Assembly (NCBI GenBank): GCA_905147135.1
Contig: LR990051.1
Span: 15,467,115 to 15,531,114 of the forward strand
Source: Blastobasis lacticolella
Taxonomy: Eukaryota; Arthropoda; Insecta; Lepidoptera; Blastobasidae
Direction: 5' to 3'
DNA length: 64,000 nt
Numbering within the stretch: position 1 is the stretch's first letter; each line of letters begins with the position of its first letter. A program made the position numbers and the translations under genes. Below are positions 20,984 through 32,159 of this stretch, one piece after another. Below the pieces are notes generated by a model. It was not told the DNA's origin. It was given only the letters and a program-made list of their open reading frames with translations, and made no database searches.

Positions 20984-21277
20984 GTGACAAGTCGAAAAAG
21001 TCAAAATATTTTTTATTGCGGGCACTGTCTACACCTATACCGGTGATCCTGATAAATATGCCTTGACATGCCGGACCCAACACTCACTGCCTGTAAGGCT
21101 GACCGACATCGGACAAGACCAAGCATAATACGCTATATAAACATCAATATAAAAAAATTGAATAGGTACGTGAAGTAAATAGAAAATATTAGTGTTTGGT
21201 ATAAAAGATCTTTTGTAAACTTTTGGAAGAATACAGTACTTACCGTGTGGTGTTGTTTCTTATGTGTGTGTAAATAA
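20984..21277. other. Spacer
   Basis: AT-rich, with a GC-balanced patch near 21030-21110 (ACCTATACCGGTGATCCTG) that I cannot assign. Confidence 0.3.
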
Positions 21278-21915
21278 TAGTAGTTTATGCAACTGTCATA
21301 TAAAGGGGGGTATTAAAACATGAGTGGCTGTTTATCATACGAGGCGTAGCCGAGTATGATAATAGTTTGACACGAGTGTTTTAATACCTAATTATATGCA
21401 GTTGCATACACTACTTTATCTACACTCATATTTTTATGTTAAAATATCGTACCTTTAATTTTTTTCAACTTTTCTGGATATAAGCTGCGAGTCAGTTCTG
21501 TTGTATCTACGCGTCACGGATATCTTGCGGCGGGAAATTCACGTCACTACTTTCACATTTATCTATTTATTTGCTTCAAACAAGAAAAAACATTCACAAA
21601 CACAAATTACTACAATTATAAAAAATATTCTGATTAGCGGGAAAATAATTACACACAAATATGAACAGGAAAATTTAAAATTTGTATTTGAATTTTGAAT
21701 TTGTCAAAGACATTTAGGTATTCAAAAATTAAAAGTGTTGCATAATGATTATACACTTATTTTACGATACAGCTGTAATGAAATTAGTATGGGAAATGCT
21801 GTATAGAAAAGTAATTTTTTAAAATTTTATAGGCTGGCGTGAAAAAAGTGATTTTTTAAACAACTGTTTTCGAATATGAAATTGGAACTATGAGTATAGA
21901 TAAATAATCTTTTGA
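21278..21915 (-). repeat. Fold-back repeat family, copy D
   Basis: The best preserved copy. Outer arms TAGTAGTTTATGCAACTG (21278-21295) and CAGTTGCATACACTA (21399-21413) pair, as do GTATTAAAACATGAG and GTGTTTTAATACC inside them, and TATCATACGAGG with GAGTATGATA at the centre (ACGAGGCGTAGCCGAGT). So the left end forms a long stem. The rest corresponds to the body of copy A in reverse. Confidence 0.65.
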
Positions 21916-22797
21916 AACCAAAATCTTCGTAACCACTGTACTGGTTTTGAAAATTCTTTCAATAGCGGTAGATTATCCGAATATAATTCATAGAAAAAGG
22001 TAAAGGTAAGGTTTATGATAACAAAGGTAGTTATTTATAAAATTTTAAGGGTGTTAATCGTCTGTTTATACTTGTTAAACACGGTGTCTATCTTGGTCCC
22101 AAGACGCAGTGCATGGTACTTAATTTTATACCTTTCGCACTTAAAATATCAGTACCAATATCGGTGGTAATGGCATAGTTTATAGACTGTGCAAGGAACA
22201 AACTTTGTAGCTCCGAAAATTATGTAGACATATTACAATATAAAAACTTTGTGTATAATATTAATAATATTCTTGTTTATCCTAAGTTCGTCGTCTTGCC
22301 GTTTACATTAACAATGTCATTGTTTTGTTGTTAAGTTTGAGTGGTGGTAGATTTAGATTTTTTTTTAAATAAAGCGCGATCGATTCTATTGTGAACGCAA
22401 GTTTGCCTGTTATTCGATTTGAATAGAAGTGTTAAAGATCTTTCATGTAACAAAAGAGTGTAAATCTGTTGGCAAATAAAATAAATAAAGGTACCCCTTT
22501 TTTTTAAAGAAACTTGTCGATGTAGGTAGTTTAATAAATAGCTTGAATTGAATATTTATTGTATGGTGACCGTTTGTGGATATAAAAATGTATTAGAAAT
22601 CAAATTATTATTTTGCCACATTTAGGTGGAAAGGTGGCTATTTTTTTTTCTTCTGCTTTGAGCCACCTTGTAAAATATCTACTAAACTACTCGTGAGTTT
22701 TTATGAAAAAATTCTGGAATTTTCAGTAGGTATACGGGATATAACGAAAAAAGAGAATTTACAATGAATTATGTCTAAAGGCCAATGAATAATAATA
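21916..22797. other. Non-coding stretch, nothing recognised
   Basis: AT-rich sequence; no ORF over 60 codons with a motif, no RNA gene, no repeat shared inside the window. Confidence 0.5.
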
Positions 22798-23056
22798 ATA
22801 AATAAATAAATATTCGTGGACAAATTCACACAGCGCCATCTAGCCCCAAACTAAGCAAAGCTTGTGCTATGGGTGCTAGATAACTGATAAACTACCTTAA
22901 TACTTTTATTAAATACATACTTATTATACATAGAACACCCAGACCCGTAACAGAAATTAAAATTCATCATTTCAATTTCTGCCCGGCCGGGAATCGAACC
23001 CAGGACCTCTTGCGTGGCAGACCGGCATGTTGACCACTAAACCACTCAGGTCGTCA
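22798..23056 (-). mobile_element. tRNA-derived SINE (SINE-B), copy 1
   Basis: On the minus strand: GAGTGGTTTAGTGGTCAA (A-box region), TCTGCCACGCAAGAG, then GGTTCGATTCCCGGCCGGG (B box). The head resembles a tRNA-Gly(GCC)-like gene. The body has TACGGGTCTGGGTGTTCTAT and AGTTTGGGGCTAGATGGCGC, and the tail is TATTTATTTATT. Other copies are at 23114-23369, 34448-34690 and 30127-30250. Confidence 0.85.
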
Positions 23057-23062
23057 ACTACT

Positions 23063-23098
23063 CTTTCATTAGTAATATTTGAATATTACTAATGAAAG
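23063..23098. repeat. Perfect 17-bp palindrome between two SINEs
   Basis: CTTTCATTAGTAATATT (23063-23079) and its exact inverse (23082-23098) with a 2-nt loop. A third, partial arm ATTAGTAATATTCAAATTA follows at 23100. Confidence 0.85.
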
Positions 23099-23113
23099 AT
23101 TAGTAATATTCAA

Positions 23114-23369
23114 ATTAAATAAATAAATATTCGTGGACAAATTCACACACCGCTATCTAGCCCCAAACTAAGCAAAGCTTGTACTGTGGGTGCTAGATAA
23201 CTGATATACTACTTAAATACTTTTTAAATACATTCTTATTATACATAGAACACCCAAACCCGTAACAAATTAAAATTCATCATTTAAATTTCTGCCCGGC
23301 CGGGAATCTAACCCGGGACCTATTGCGTGGCAGACTGCATGTTGACCATTGAACCACTGAGGTCGTCAA
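23114..23369 (-). mobile_element. tRNA-derived SINE (SINE-B), copy 2
   Basis: Same family and strand as copy 1 but more diverged: the B box region reads GGTTAGATTCCCGGCCGGG. The pair gives a tandem duplication around the palindrome. Confidence 0.8.
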
Positions 23370-24170
23370 TTATGTATCCTTTGTAGGGCCATAGGTACCT
23401 ACCTACGTACTTAAATAAGATTTTGTTAAATTGGCTTTTAGGATATTAATAATAATTCAATGTTAATAATTAAAACCTATCATAAAATTTTAGTGATTTA
23501 TGAAGTTATGCAACATGTTGAAAATATTGTGCAACATAAATATGTATGATAGTATTCTTAAGAGGGAAAATAATTTTTAAATTAAGGACAATTGTTAAAA
23601 CAATACTGTCAGTGGGAAGTGTGGAGCAGGAGATTCGAAAAATTGTCTCATATATTAACCCAAACATAGTTAAATATTGAAAAGGGGTATTTACAGCATT
23701 TCCATTCGTTCAATGATTTTTATATTTTCCAATGTGGGTAACTTGTAGGGTTTTGTTTACATCTTATTTCTTTGTTAAAGGCGGTTGATATCGGTAATTT
23801 CTTTTATACGAGGCAAATTTTTGGATTGACTAAATAGAAATGCAAAGAAATAATGGAAAATAAATATGTACCTACGTGTTTCGTTTTCGAAAATCTATGT
23901 CAGACTATTACAAGTAGTTACTTACTTATTAAAGTTACCTATCAAAACTGACGGGATTATAAAGGTTACGATTATCGTTAAATTATTATTTAGAAAACTT
24001 AGCAAGTATTTGTCGGTCAACTGCACAAAATAGTTTTTTTTATCAAACCACCAACAAAAATTGTTGAAAAGCATATACGTAGTCTGTTCAAAAAGTATCG
24101 CGAATTTTGAATTTCCACAGGCTATGTATATATTTTTTGTAGCGTTATATTGGTACTCATGTCCCTTACT
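23370..24170. other. Non-coding stretch, nothing recognised
   Basis: AT-rich. A 100-codon minus-strand frame at 23922-24224 has no family motif. Confidence 0.5.
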
Positions 24171-25903
24171 TAGGGTGAGGTGTCGAACAGTGAGCCACAA
24201 AAAAGTTAAACAATCATAACTCATAACTTTGTCAATATCATGAAATGTTTTGTGGTCTAGTCATTGCGTAATATATCTGACTCTCATTTTGTATATAATT
24301 TAATGGAAAAAGATTTATAAATAAAATGATAATGCAGATTTTTTGAAAGATGGGAAATGGCTCATTGTGTCCACCTCGTGGCACACATTGAACCAGGGGG
24401 TTGGTCTACAGCAAACCGGGGAGTACACAGTGAGCCCGACGAATGAGATCACTATTATTAACGTTTCCTCGTTGTAGTTATAGCATACTAGATAAATCAG
24501 ATAATAATTCATTCTTTATAAATGTGTAAACAGTTAGTTTTATTTACCAAAATAACTGTAAAGACTATAAATCAACATAAATCAATAACAACATAACTTA
24601 ACCTATTTTCTAATTACAGTCATTGATGATATATTTTAAGGTTGTATTATAATAAATAGTCAACTAGCTACACTAGAGTTCTTAACGTCTATAATAAGAC
24701 TGAATTGCTTATTTAAAAAAACTAAAATCTTTGTATAGCAACTTATGCCAAGTTTTTTATCCGTCATAGAACGTCATTCTTAAAAGTCATAACAAACAAT
24801 TTGATTTCTGGAGCTATGTTTATTTTCGTGAGTTATGAAAAATATTTTTGAATACTTTGCAAACAATTAAAAAGGAAGTGCGCAAATTAATATTTAGCAT
24901 GATTAATAATTTAGACAAAAGTTCAAGCTATTAGCAACCAAATAACTGAATGTTTACAAGAAGGACTGAGAAGGAGTAATAAGGAAAGATTATCCCCAGA
25001 TTATTGCCATATCCACACTTTATAACATGTTTACTGTTTGTTAATTACTGTCAGTCAATATGGTATTATCGTGGTCCTATTATATTTTAGGCGACAGTGG
25101 TGGTATGGTAGGGTAGAGGTATCCCCTACAAAAATGTATGTAGAAAAAAGTAAGTGATGGAGTAGGGATTCGATCCACTGGTGAAGCCTTGCAGTGGATA
25201 TTAGTGACTTGAGGGGGGTTGGGTACGGATAGAGTACGGTTAGGGCGCGGGTAGGGGTAGGGTACATGTAGGAGTGGGATAGAGGTAGAGTTCATTGAAT
25301 TAAAACCACGCGAACCAAGACGCGCCGTCCAGCCAATTCATGTACCTATTCAAAAAGACTAACGGCAGTAGCCTAATATTGCCTACTCGCATTTTTTAAA
25401 TAGATTCACTCTAAAAAATAACCGGTAGCTGATTTATATGAATATTAAAGGTAAAATAATTAAGAAAATCAGAATTTTGATGTTGTACACAGTGGAGCGG
25501 TGGCTCACTGTTCGTGCCGGTGTAGTGGGTCACTATGTACCTCTACTGATATAAAATTCATCAAAAAATTAATCTTTAAAGTAGGATCCATGAATGTACG
25601 ACCAAATAATGCAAAGATATTCAGTACAGAAATAGAAAAAATCATTACTTTTAAAAGATGCAGTATAAGGTTGAAAACCTAAAAATTACTATTTAGAATT
25701 TTCCGTGTTTTTACGCCTAAAATCACAAAATGGCCTGAGTCGCGAGCGTTCTGCACTGGAGCTCGCTACCAACTGGAAAGCAAGAAAAGCGGTAAAAACC
25801 AAGTACGATTACGCTTACTGCACGATCTGGCAACGTTGTTTTATGGTGATACTAATGGTGGCTAACTGTGTACTACTGGTTCACTGTTCGACATCTCACC
25901 CTA
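24171..25903. mobile_element. Candidate non-autonomous DNA transposon with 27-bp inverted ends
   Basis: TAGGGTGAGGTGTCGAACAG starts at 24171; its inverse, with two changes over 27 bp, ends at 25903. Degenerate copies of the inner motif GGCTCACTGT lie near both ends: plus-sense GGCTCATTGTGTCC at 24359 facing TGGCACACATTGAACC at 24379, minus-sense near 24430, and plus-sense at 25503, 25528 and 25879. Clustered subterminal copies of the terminal motif are a habit of several DNA transposon families. No transposase frame inside. A clear target duplication was not found; both flanks contain CTTAC, at slightly different distances. Confidence 0.4.
25243..25262 (+). other. G-quadruplex motif
   Basis: GGGCGCGGGTAGGGGTAGGG: four G-runs with 2-3 nt loops, the canonical pattern. 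It sits in a G-rich stretch (25211-25290) in otherwise AT-rich DNA. Confidence 0.6.
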
Positions 25904-27880
25904 TGCTTACAAGGACGGCCATTTTGAATGTTTAGTTAATTTTTAACAGCTGTTTTGCTTGGAAATGTTTTGGCTCGTCTTCGACCTCAGACCAGACCTC
26001 GTATATAATTTTGTACCAATGGCCTCTATGAAAGGATTTCTCAAAATTCGTCTGAAATCTTTTCTTACGGAATTAATAGAGAACATGACTCGATTTGATT
26101 TTTAACCCCTAATGTAAGGAGGTAAAAGTGTACTACGAAATTTGTAAGGAAAAAAAAACGTTTTAAGAAAGAGATGTATTTACTGTTGGTTTCGTGTAGA
26201 ATTAACATATAACTTAATAAAGTGTAGTGTAACACTGCTGTGAAGTTGTATAATAAAATGTGTGTATAATATTCGCACAAATAAATTACATATATTATGT
26301 AGTTCATAAAAGTGGCCATTCTCACATCACAGTATCATATTACTGAATTATATTATATTAAATCCATTTTGAAAGTACAATAAAAGTATTGTTATTGAAA
26401 ATAAATTCTGCGATTACCGTTTTTGGACGGTCTCGGTTGGCACTTACATAATTTTGTATTTAAAATTTTACTTAAATAATTTATGGAAAAAATATAGCGT
26501 CTATTTAGAAAATAAATCTAAAATTATTCTTACAAACTAGTCAGTAAAGTTTGAAGCACGACTTTCAGGGATTAATAGACATCGCTAATATTATTACTCA
26601 TTGTCGTTCATTCGTCACACTTCTGTAACTGGTAGGTGGTTGTAGGTCGATTGCTCCATCGGCAGGAGTCCAACTGTTAAATTTATGATGATGATAAAGA
26701 GGTACTGTTGTACTAGTCGTACTTAACGTGTACGTACACCTGTTAGATTACGAGTATATACTTAGAATAGCAATTTCTTTATATAAAACAGTTAAAATCA
26801 TAAAGCAGTAGCAATCAATAGCCTGTCAGCTCATTGTTTATTCTTTAGTCAAACATGTACTAGGTCCATCGGATATATTAGTCATAGGTAACAGTACATC
26901 GGCTACCACACCAAAAAAGCTAAACAATAAAAGTAATTCACATTAACGTCACGTAGTGCAAATAACCTAACACAAACCAATTTAGAATTTTACTATTAGT
27001 TTTTACATTCATTTGGTAAAATTATTTTTTACAGACATAATTACGAATACTTTTTTTTTCAATGTTGTAGGTAGGCAGCTTTTTCAAATAATGTAAAAAG
27101 TTTCGGCGGTCAATGTTAAAATTATAATCAAACCATACCAATAATTAACAAATTTTACTTTTGTGTTCGTATTCGTTTCTGGACAGAAACTTTTGTTGTA
27201 AATCCATAATAAAATTAATTGAACTGTAATTCTGCAAAAATTAAGTTGGTGCATAGAAACTTAAGACTTTCTCGACATTCTCAATTTGTTCGTTACACGT
27301 TCGATGAGAGAAATGAATGTTTTTAAGTTGGTTCTACACTAAACACTTCAAATAAATCTCACGACTCACCGATTAAAAACTAACTAGCAGTCGATGAGGA
27401 CCGAACATCGTATTCCCACGCATCTGCATTCTGCAGGTACACGCCGTTCCGCGTCGTAAGAATAATCCAGCTTCCACTGGCTTATGCGGGCGGTGAGATT
27501 ACGATGTAACATGAAAAATAAAAATAAAAGTTAGAAATATTGTAGGATGTTGAGAGTCCTTTATCCCACTGCTGATGTTAGAAAGGGTGTATAAAGTGTA
27601 CAGATCTCGGGTGTGAATTTAAGTATTTAGAATATATTAATTATGGTGGCCTAGTATTTGATCGAAAACTGAGGGTGGAAAGCTTAATGAATTAAATATA
27701 AATAGCTATTTATTAAGGAAACTAGGACGTTTTTTTAGTCTTTTTATATAATTTAAAATGTGTTTTTAAAGTACTATTATTTGGAGAATTATTTAATAAT
27801 ATTTTAAGTAGTCTTTTATGTTTGCAGGATATTTTTAAGCCTTTCGTAAACCATCCTCTCCTATTATCGTTTTTAAATTT
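25904..27880. other. Long non-coding stretch, nothing recognised
   Basis: AT-rich. A GC-richer island at 27390-27510 has overlapping short frames on the minus strand (for example one with cysteines ending at the stop near 27389) but I cannot tell a real exon from chance. Otherwise no motif, repeat or RNA gene. Confidence 0.5.
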
Positions 27881-27888
27881 TATTTGTT

Positions 27889-29800
27889 TTATGGGTAGGG
27901 GTTGTTTTGAAAATTTTGTAAATGTTGATCAAATGTATATATTACGCAATTATGGTCTGAGAATCCGAAGTCATTTATTATTGTTTTGTATTTAATGATA
28001 TAGTAATTGGTGAATATTAGGTCAATATATTTGGATGAAGTAGCGGTCTCTCTGGTAGGCTCATTTATAATATTTTTAAAATTACTGGCCAACATAGTAT
28101 TAATAAGTTTATGGCTTTGGTTCGAGTTTTTTAATACATTTATGTTAACGTCACCGCCTATCAGTCGTCCTTGTATTTAATTTTAGATAATAATTGGTCT
28201 AAACATTCATAGAACTCACCTATCTCACGGTCAGGTCGATAGATGCAGATTAGTAAAATATTGTATTCAGTCAATTTTACACAATAGCATTCTTTTACAA
28301 ATTCTCGTGATCGTTTTTTAATGTCTTTCCGTTCCACATATTTTACGTGGTTACGCAGTAGAATTGCCACTCCTCCATGCTCTCGCACGCTTCGGCAGTA
28401 TGAGCTCGCGATCGTGTAGCCTTCTATTTTCATAGTGTTCTGTCTCATAACAGTTATCCATGTTTCGGATAATGTGGACCTTGTTACCGAGACATTGGAT
28501 ATTTTGGAACATTACTCTAAAAGAGACGAAAAGTCCCAGTTAAATTATTAGGTGTAATTTTAGATTTCTGTTTAATCTGAGGTTGGCTGGTGTCTGGTGT
28601 ACTCTTTTCGTCTCTGTTAACATATTCCATTCCATCGATATATATATTTTTTCCTTTCATAATTGCATGTTTTCCTTCATTCCGTGCTTCGTGTAGTTTC
28701 TGCCTTAGGTTTTTGTTAATTATGATCTCAGATCGACTTAGGAACTCTGCAATGTAAAGTTCCGTGTTTTTAAAATCCCGCGAATTTGATAATAGGTATG
28801 AAGTCATTCTTTTTGATGTGAATTTAGTATTTCGATTGGACGCTTCTGTCCCTTTTTACCTAGTCGCGTTACTTTTTCTATGAATGGATTTATATCTACA
28901 ATCATTATATCATAAAATATATTTGTCAATCAATTAATTGATGTTCTGTTTCATTGTGATATTCTGAAAGTCCGTATAAATTAATTCTCTTTTCTGTGTT
29001 TAGGTCTAGCTGTGTATCATTTATTCCTATCGATTTTAAATTCTGGAGGTCATCTTGTATTTAGTTTTAGAGTTCTAAATTTTTAATATTTTCTTTCATT
29101 GATGATATGCTGTCTTTGATGTGTATTTGTTCTTGTGTTATATGATCTGAACTTTTCTTAAATTCCTGGCGTAGTTTCGTGATTGTTATTTGGCGGTGCA
29201 GGATAATGGTAGCCGCCAATGTTGGCAAGCGAAGATGGAGAGAAGGTTGAAAAGGGTAATTACCCACCTGGCCGGGTGTTGTGACCAGGGGACCAAGGGT
29301 CCGACAGTTGATCGTCGGAAGTTGTATATGTGCCGTGGAAGTTGGCACATTTCTCTAGCGCGATGTAGGATTGTTAGCACCATCTATGTGCGGATGCTTG
29401 CCAACCTTGTGTTCGTGTACTCGTAAAGTGAGTATTGTTGAAGTTCCCTGTTGGAGCGATAGATGTCGCTACAGTTATATTTATTTCATTTGACAGTGCA
29501 CTCGTAACCTCTGTAGTTATTTGTTGTATCATATCTAGTTTAATACTTTGAAATTCTGTCTTGATTGATTGATTGTATTTGTCGTATGTAATGGTTTCTT
29601 GTTAGATTTTTCCACTAACCGTGCTTTGAGGAATTGAAGTTAGCCCGAAGTCAATGATAGTGTTGGCCAATATTTGTGAAGGTGATGTTTCTTTAACTGA
29701 CATGTTGTTCAAATTATTCAGTAGGGGAGCTTCACACTGCTTACGTCTTGAAAATTTTTCGCATGTAGGACATATCCAAGATTTTTTATAATTGGTACAT
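27889..29800 (-). pseudogene. Jockey/CR1-type LINE: ORF1 and endonuclease remnant
   Basis: Read on the minus strand, 29800 to 27889. ORF1 begins with a PHD-like finger scrap (WICPTCEKFSRRKQC near 29770), a coiled-coil part (KITITKLRQEF and SSMKENIKNLEL, 29180-29070), an RRM-like segment (KRINLYGLSEYHNETEH near 28970) and a basic C-terminal part (28517-28807). ORF2 starts with an apurinic-type endonuclease: GYTIASSYCRSVREHGGVAI and LICIYRPD (28161-28448), then INEPTRETATSSKYIDLIFT and GFSDHNC (27889-28095). The RT is missing. Stops and frameshifts are spread throughout and a GC-rich piece interrupts ORF1 at 29190-29430. Confidence 0.75.
29190..29430. other. GC-rich insert inside LINE ORF1
   Basis: About 240 bp, clearly richer in G and C than the LINE on both sides, between the SALSNEINI segment (left by 29490) and KITITKLRQEF (from 29185). 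No match elsewhere in the window and no recognisable motif. Origin unknown. Confidence 0.45.
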
Positions 29801-30126
29801 GCGTCTAAAAATTTAGCAGTAGGTAGTTATGTTGAAACTTCTATAATGGTAGGTCATATTGCATGCTGTACATTTCAGGAGCTCACTTGTTGGTTTAGTT
29901 AAATAATTTTACTTTACTTTTTTAGCTGTTGATGCCGGTAATTTTCACTTTCACTCACATTATTTATAAACTGGTATTTCACTATCACTAAATTCACGTT
30001 TCAGGACGTTTAAATAAAATTTTTTTTTTAAATTAATCGCTTAATTTCACTATTTTTTAAATTAAAGTAAATGGAGCTAGTAAATTTGCGACTGGTCGGT
30101 TTGACGTTCCGACGTTCCGTCCCTTA

Positions 30127-30250
30127 TAATAAGTATGTATTTAAAGAAAAGTATTTAAGTAGTTTATCAATTATTTAGCACCCATAGCACAAGCTTTGCT
30201 TAGTTTGGGGCTAGATGGCGCTGTGTGAATTTGTCCATGAATATTTATTA
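30127..30250 (+). mobile_element. 5'-truncated SINE-B copy
   Basis: It begins in the body (ATAATAAGTATGTATTTAAA), runs through GCTTTGCTTAGTTTGGGGCT and ends with the ATATTTATTAATTTAT tail. The tRNA-like head is absent. Confidence 0.75.
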
Positions 30251-30264
30251 ATTTATAAAGGAAA

Positions 30265-30955
30265 GGGCAGTGTACGAGAGTGCGGCTATTATATGTAGAA
30301 GTATCAAAGTTATGAGCCATACAATGAAGCTATTCAAACGTATCATAGACCAAACACTCCGCCAGGAATGCTACCTGTCGAAATGCCATAACGGATTCAG
30401 GCCGGGCTGATGCATCACCATGGACAAATTTTCGCCCTTTGAATTCTGCAGGAGGGGCCTACAGTGTAGTGGGCACTACAGTTAAAATCAATAATAAATA
30501 AAACCTTTATTGCACCAAGAAACAGGTTATAGCAGTATAGAAGCTCTGGAAGTCTGAGTTAGTTAAAAGTGTGGCTCCAGGGTCTTCCCTTAATGAACAA
30601 AATTAACCTCTGCATTTCGCATTTCTCGATCTGCAGAGGACTTTGGACAGTGTTTCTCGAGAGGTAATCTGGTGGGCGCTATAAAAATATTATGATAAGC
30701 TTGTACTACTGCATACTCTATGGCTGCGGGACATAGCCATCGCATACGAAGCATGTCTTTGAACTCCAGGCCAATGAAAAGAAAATGCTGCGGTGGATGT
30801 GTGGCGTTACGGGATTAGATCGACTACGTAACGAGTACATTTGTGGTGCCTTGGCGTGAGAGACGTTGCAGATAAGATCTAAAAAGTTCGCTTCACTGGT
30901 TTGGTCACGTCCTGCGTATGTCCCAGAGCTGCGCAGAGCTGAGCAGAGTACGTTT
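30265..30955 (+). pseudogene. RTE-clade LINE reverse transcriptase remnant
   Basis: Fragments of an RTE ORF. The left piece reads KVMSHTMKLFKRIIDQTLRQ and NGFRPG (30315-30405), an RT palm-entry block. The right piece reads ANEKKMLRWMCGVTGLDRLR then NEYICGAL (30770-30850) and FAS.VWSRPAYVPE, the C-terminal block of RTE elements. The middle is deleted and 30470-30600 carries unrelated AT-rich sequence. Stops and frameshifts throughout. Confidence 0.7.
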
Positions 30956-31371
30956 TTCGAGATAACACGTTATTGAAGCAAAGAGGCGATATTGGCAGAT
31001 CAGCAAGGCAAAAAAATACAAAACTGTCTACAAAAATTAGTAAGATCCGTTATCAAAGTATTTTGCTTCTGGAAACCAGGAGGTAAAATGGTGGATGTGA
31101 TGAAATCGTTTAAAGATGAACTACTTAGTATTACCTCAAATGACTATATTTTATTTTATTTTATTTACTTAAACAGCAAACAGTACTTATTACAATAAAA
31201 ACAATAATAGCATTACATAGACAATTATAGGCTTCCACTGATAAAATTACAATAGATAAAAGAAGTGCAACCGTTGAGGAAACACAACAACTTAAGCCTA
31301 AAAATTATATTTGCTCGACTCAATATATCAGATTACTTACGTTACAGTATATATCATAATCATGAGTGGTA
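30956..31371. other. Unassigned stretch with an inverted 27-mer
   Basis: 30966-30992 is the inverse of 20960-20986. It borders a 68-codon plus-strand frame (30992-31198, KKIQNCLQKLVRSVIKVFCF) of unknown family. 31140-31170 is a TTTTATTTTATT tract, possibly a reversed LINE tail. Confidence 0.4.
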
Positions 31372-31379
31372 TGAACGAC

Positions 31380-31497
31380 CATGGACTTATCACCCAAAAG
31401 GGACTGCGCACAGGACTATCGATGGTGACTCTCGCTCTACCCGGATTTTTTATTTTGTCAAAGCAGTGCGCAGTCCCTTTTGGGTGGTAAGTCCATG
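31380..31497. mobile_element. 118-bp MITE with 31-bp TIRs and 8-bp target duplication
   Basis: Left arm 31380-31410 (CATGGACTTATCACCC..) and right arm 31467-31497 are inverse copies with one mismatch. Flanking direct repeat TGAACGAC at 31372-31379 and 31498-31505. An 8-bp duplication points to the hAT or P superfamilies. The 56-bp centre cannot code. Confidence 0.88.
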
Positions 31498-31505
31498 TGA
31501 ACGAC

Positions 31506-32150
31506 AATGACCCCTTTTAATGTCTATCTACTTTATTTTTATGGCTGACTAATATTAAACAGACAAATGTCATTATTTATGAAGTTCCAAAAAACAGAGA
31601 TTTCAATGATAGCAAATTAAATTCTAATCTGTAATTGTTATGTAATACATTTAGTAAATGTTTATATTTAGACATGAATTACAGTAAGGAACTGCCTGTA
31701 AATAACTTTTTTGCATCTTATTCATGTAGACATAGACATAGACATAGACATGATTTATTTTGACATCACAAAAATCCATAACCGTTTACATAATATGAAA
31801 ATTTTAGAACACTTCAATACTAAACAAAAATAAAGTAGGTAAATAAAGTAGTAGGTATGTAGATGTTTATTAAGAGAAATCTTGCATTTAGATTATAAGA
31901 CTCGATATAACGAATTTGTAGCAGCGCAGGCGCTGTTTACGAAAAAAGAAGACGGCTCAAGTTAACCTAACCACTGTAATAATAAATACACTCAAGCTTA
32001 CTGTCGGCCTCTTTTTACAGATATTGATGCACAAACGGACTCAATTCCAATTGATACCATACACGATGTGATTAGTCCCACAAATGTTACTTTAATAATT
32101 CGATTAATAGCTATAAATCAAGCTCATCAAAAGAAAATACGTTTTTTCTT
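31506..32150. other. Non-coding stretch with ACATAG microsatellite
   Basis: 31725-31752 is a short run of GTAGACATAGACATAGACAT type. The rest is AT-rich with no gene. Confidence 0.5.
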
Positions 32151-32159
32151 CCTAATACT

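Noticed and set aside
22980..23056. tRNA gene candidate on the minus strand
   Set aside because: A and B boxes are those of a SINE head; the cloverleaf is incomplete and copies recur with SINE bodies.
23922..24512. Two minus-strand frames of 100 and 65 codons
   Set aside because: No recognisable domain; they lie in or beside the candidate non-autonomous element.
27389..27510. GC-richer island with possible minus-strand exon and cysteines
   Set aside because: Three frames are equally plausible, no convincing splice context, and no homologue that I can name.
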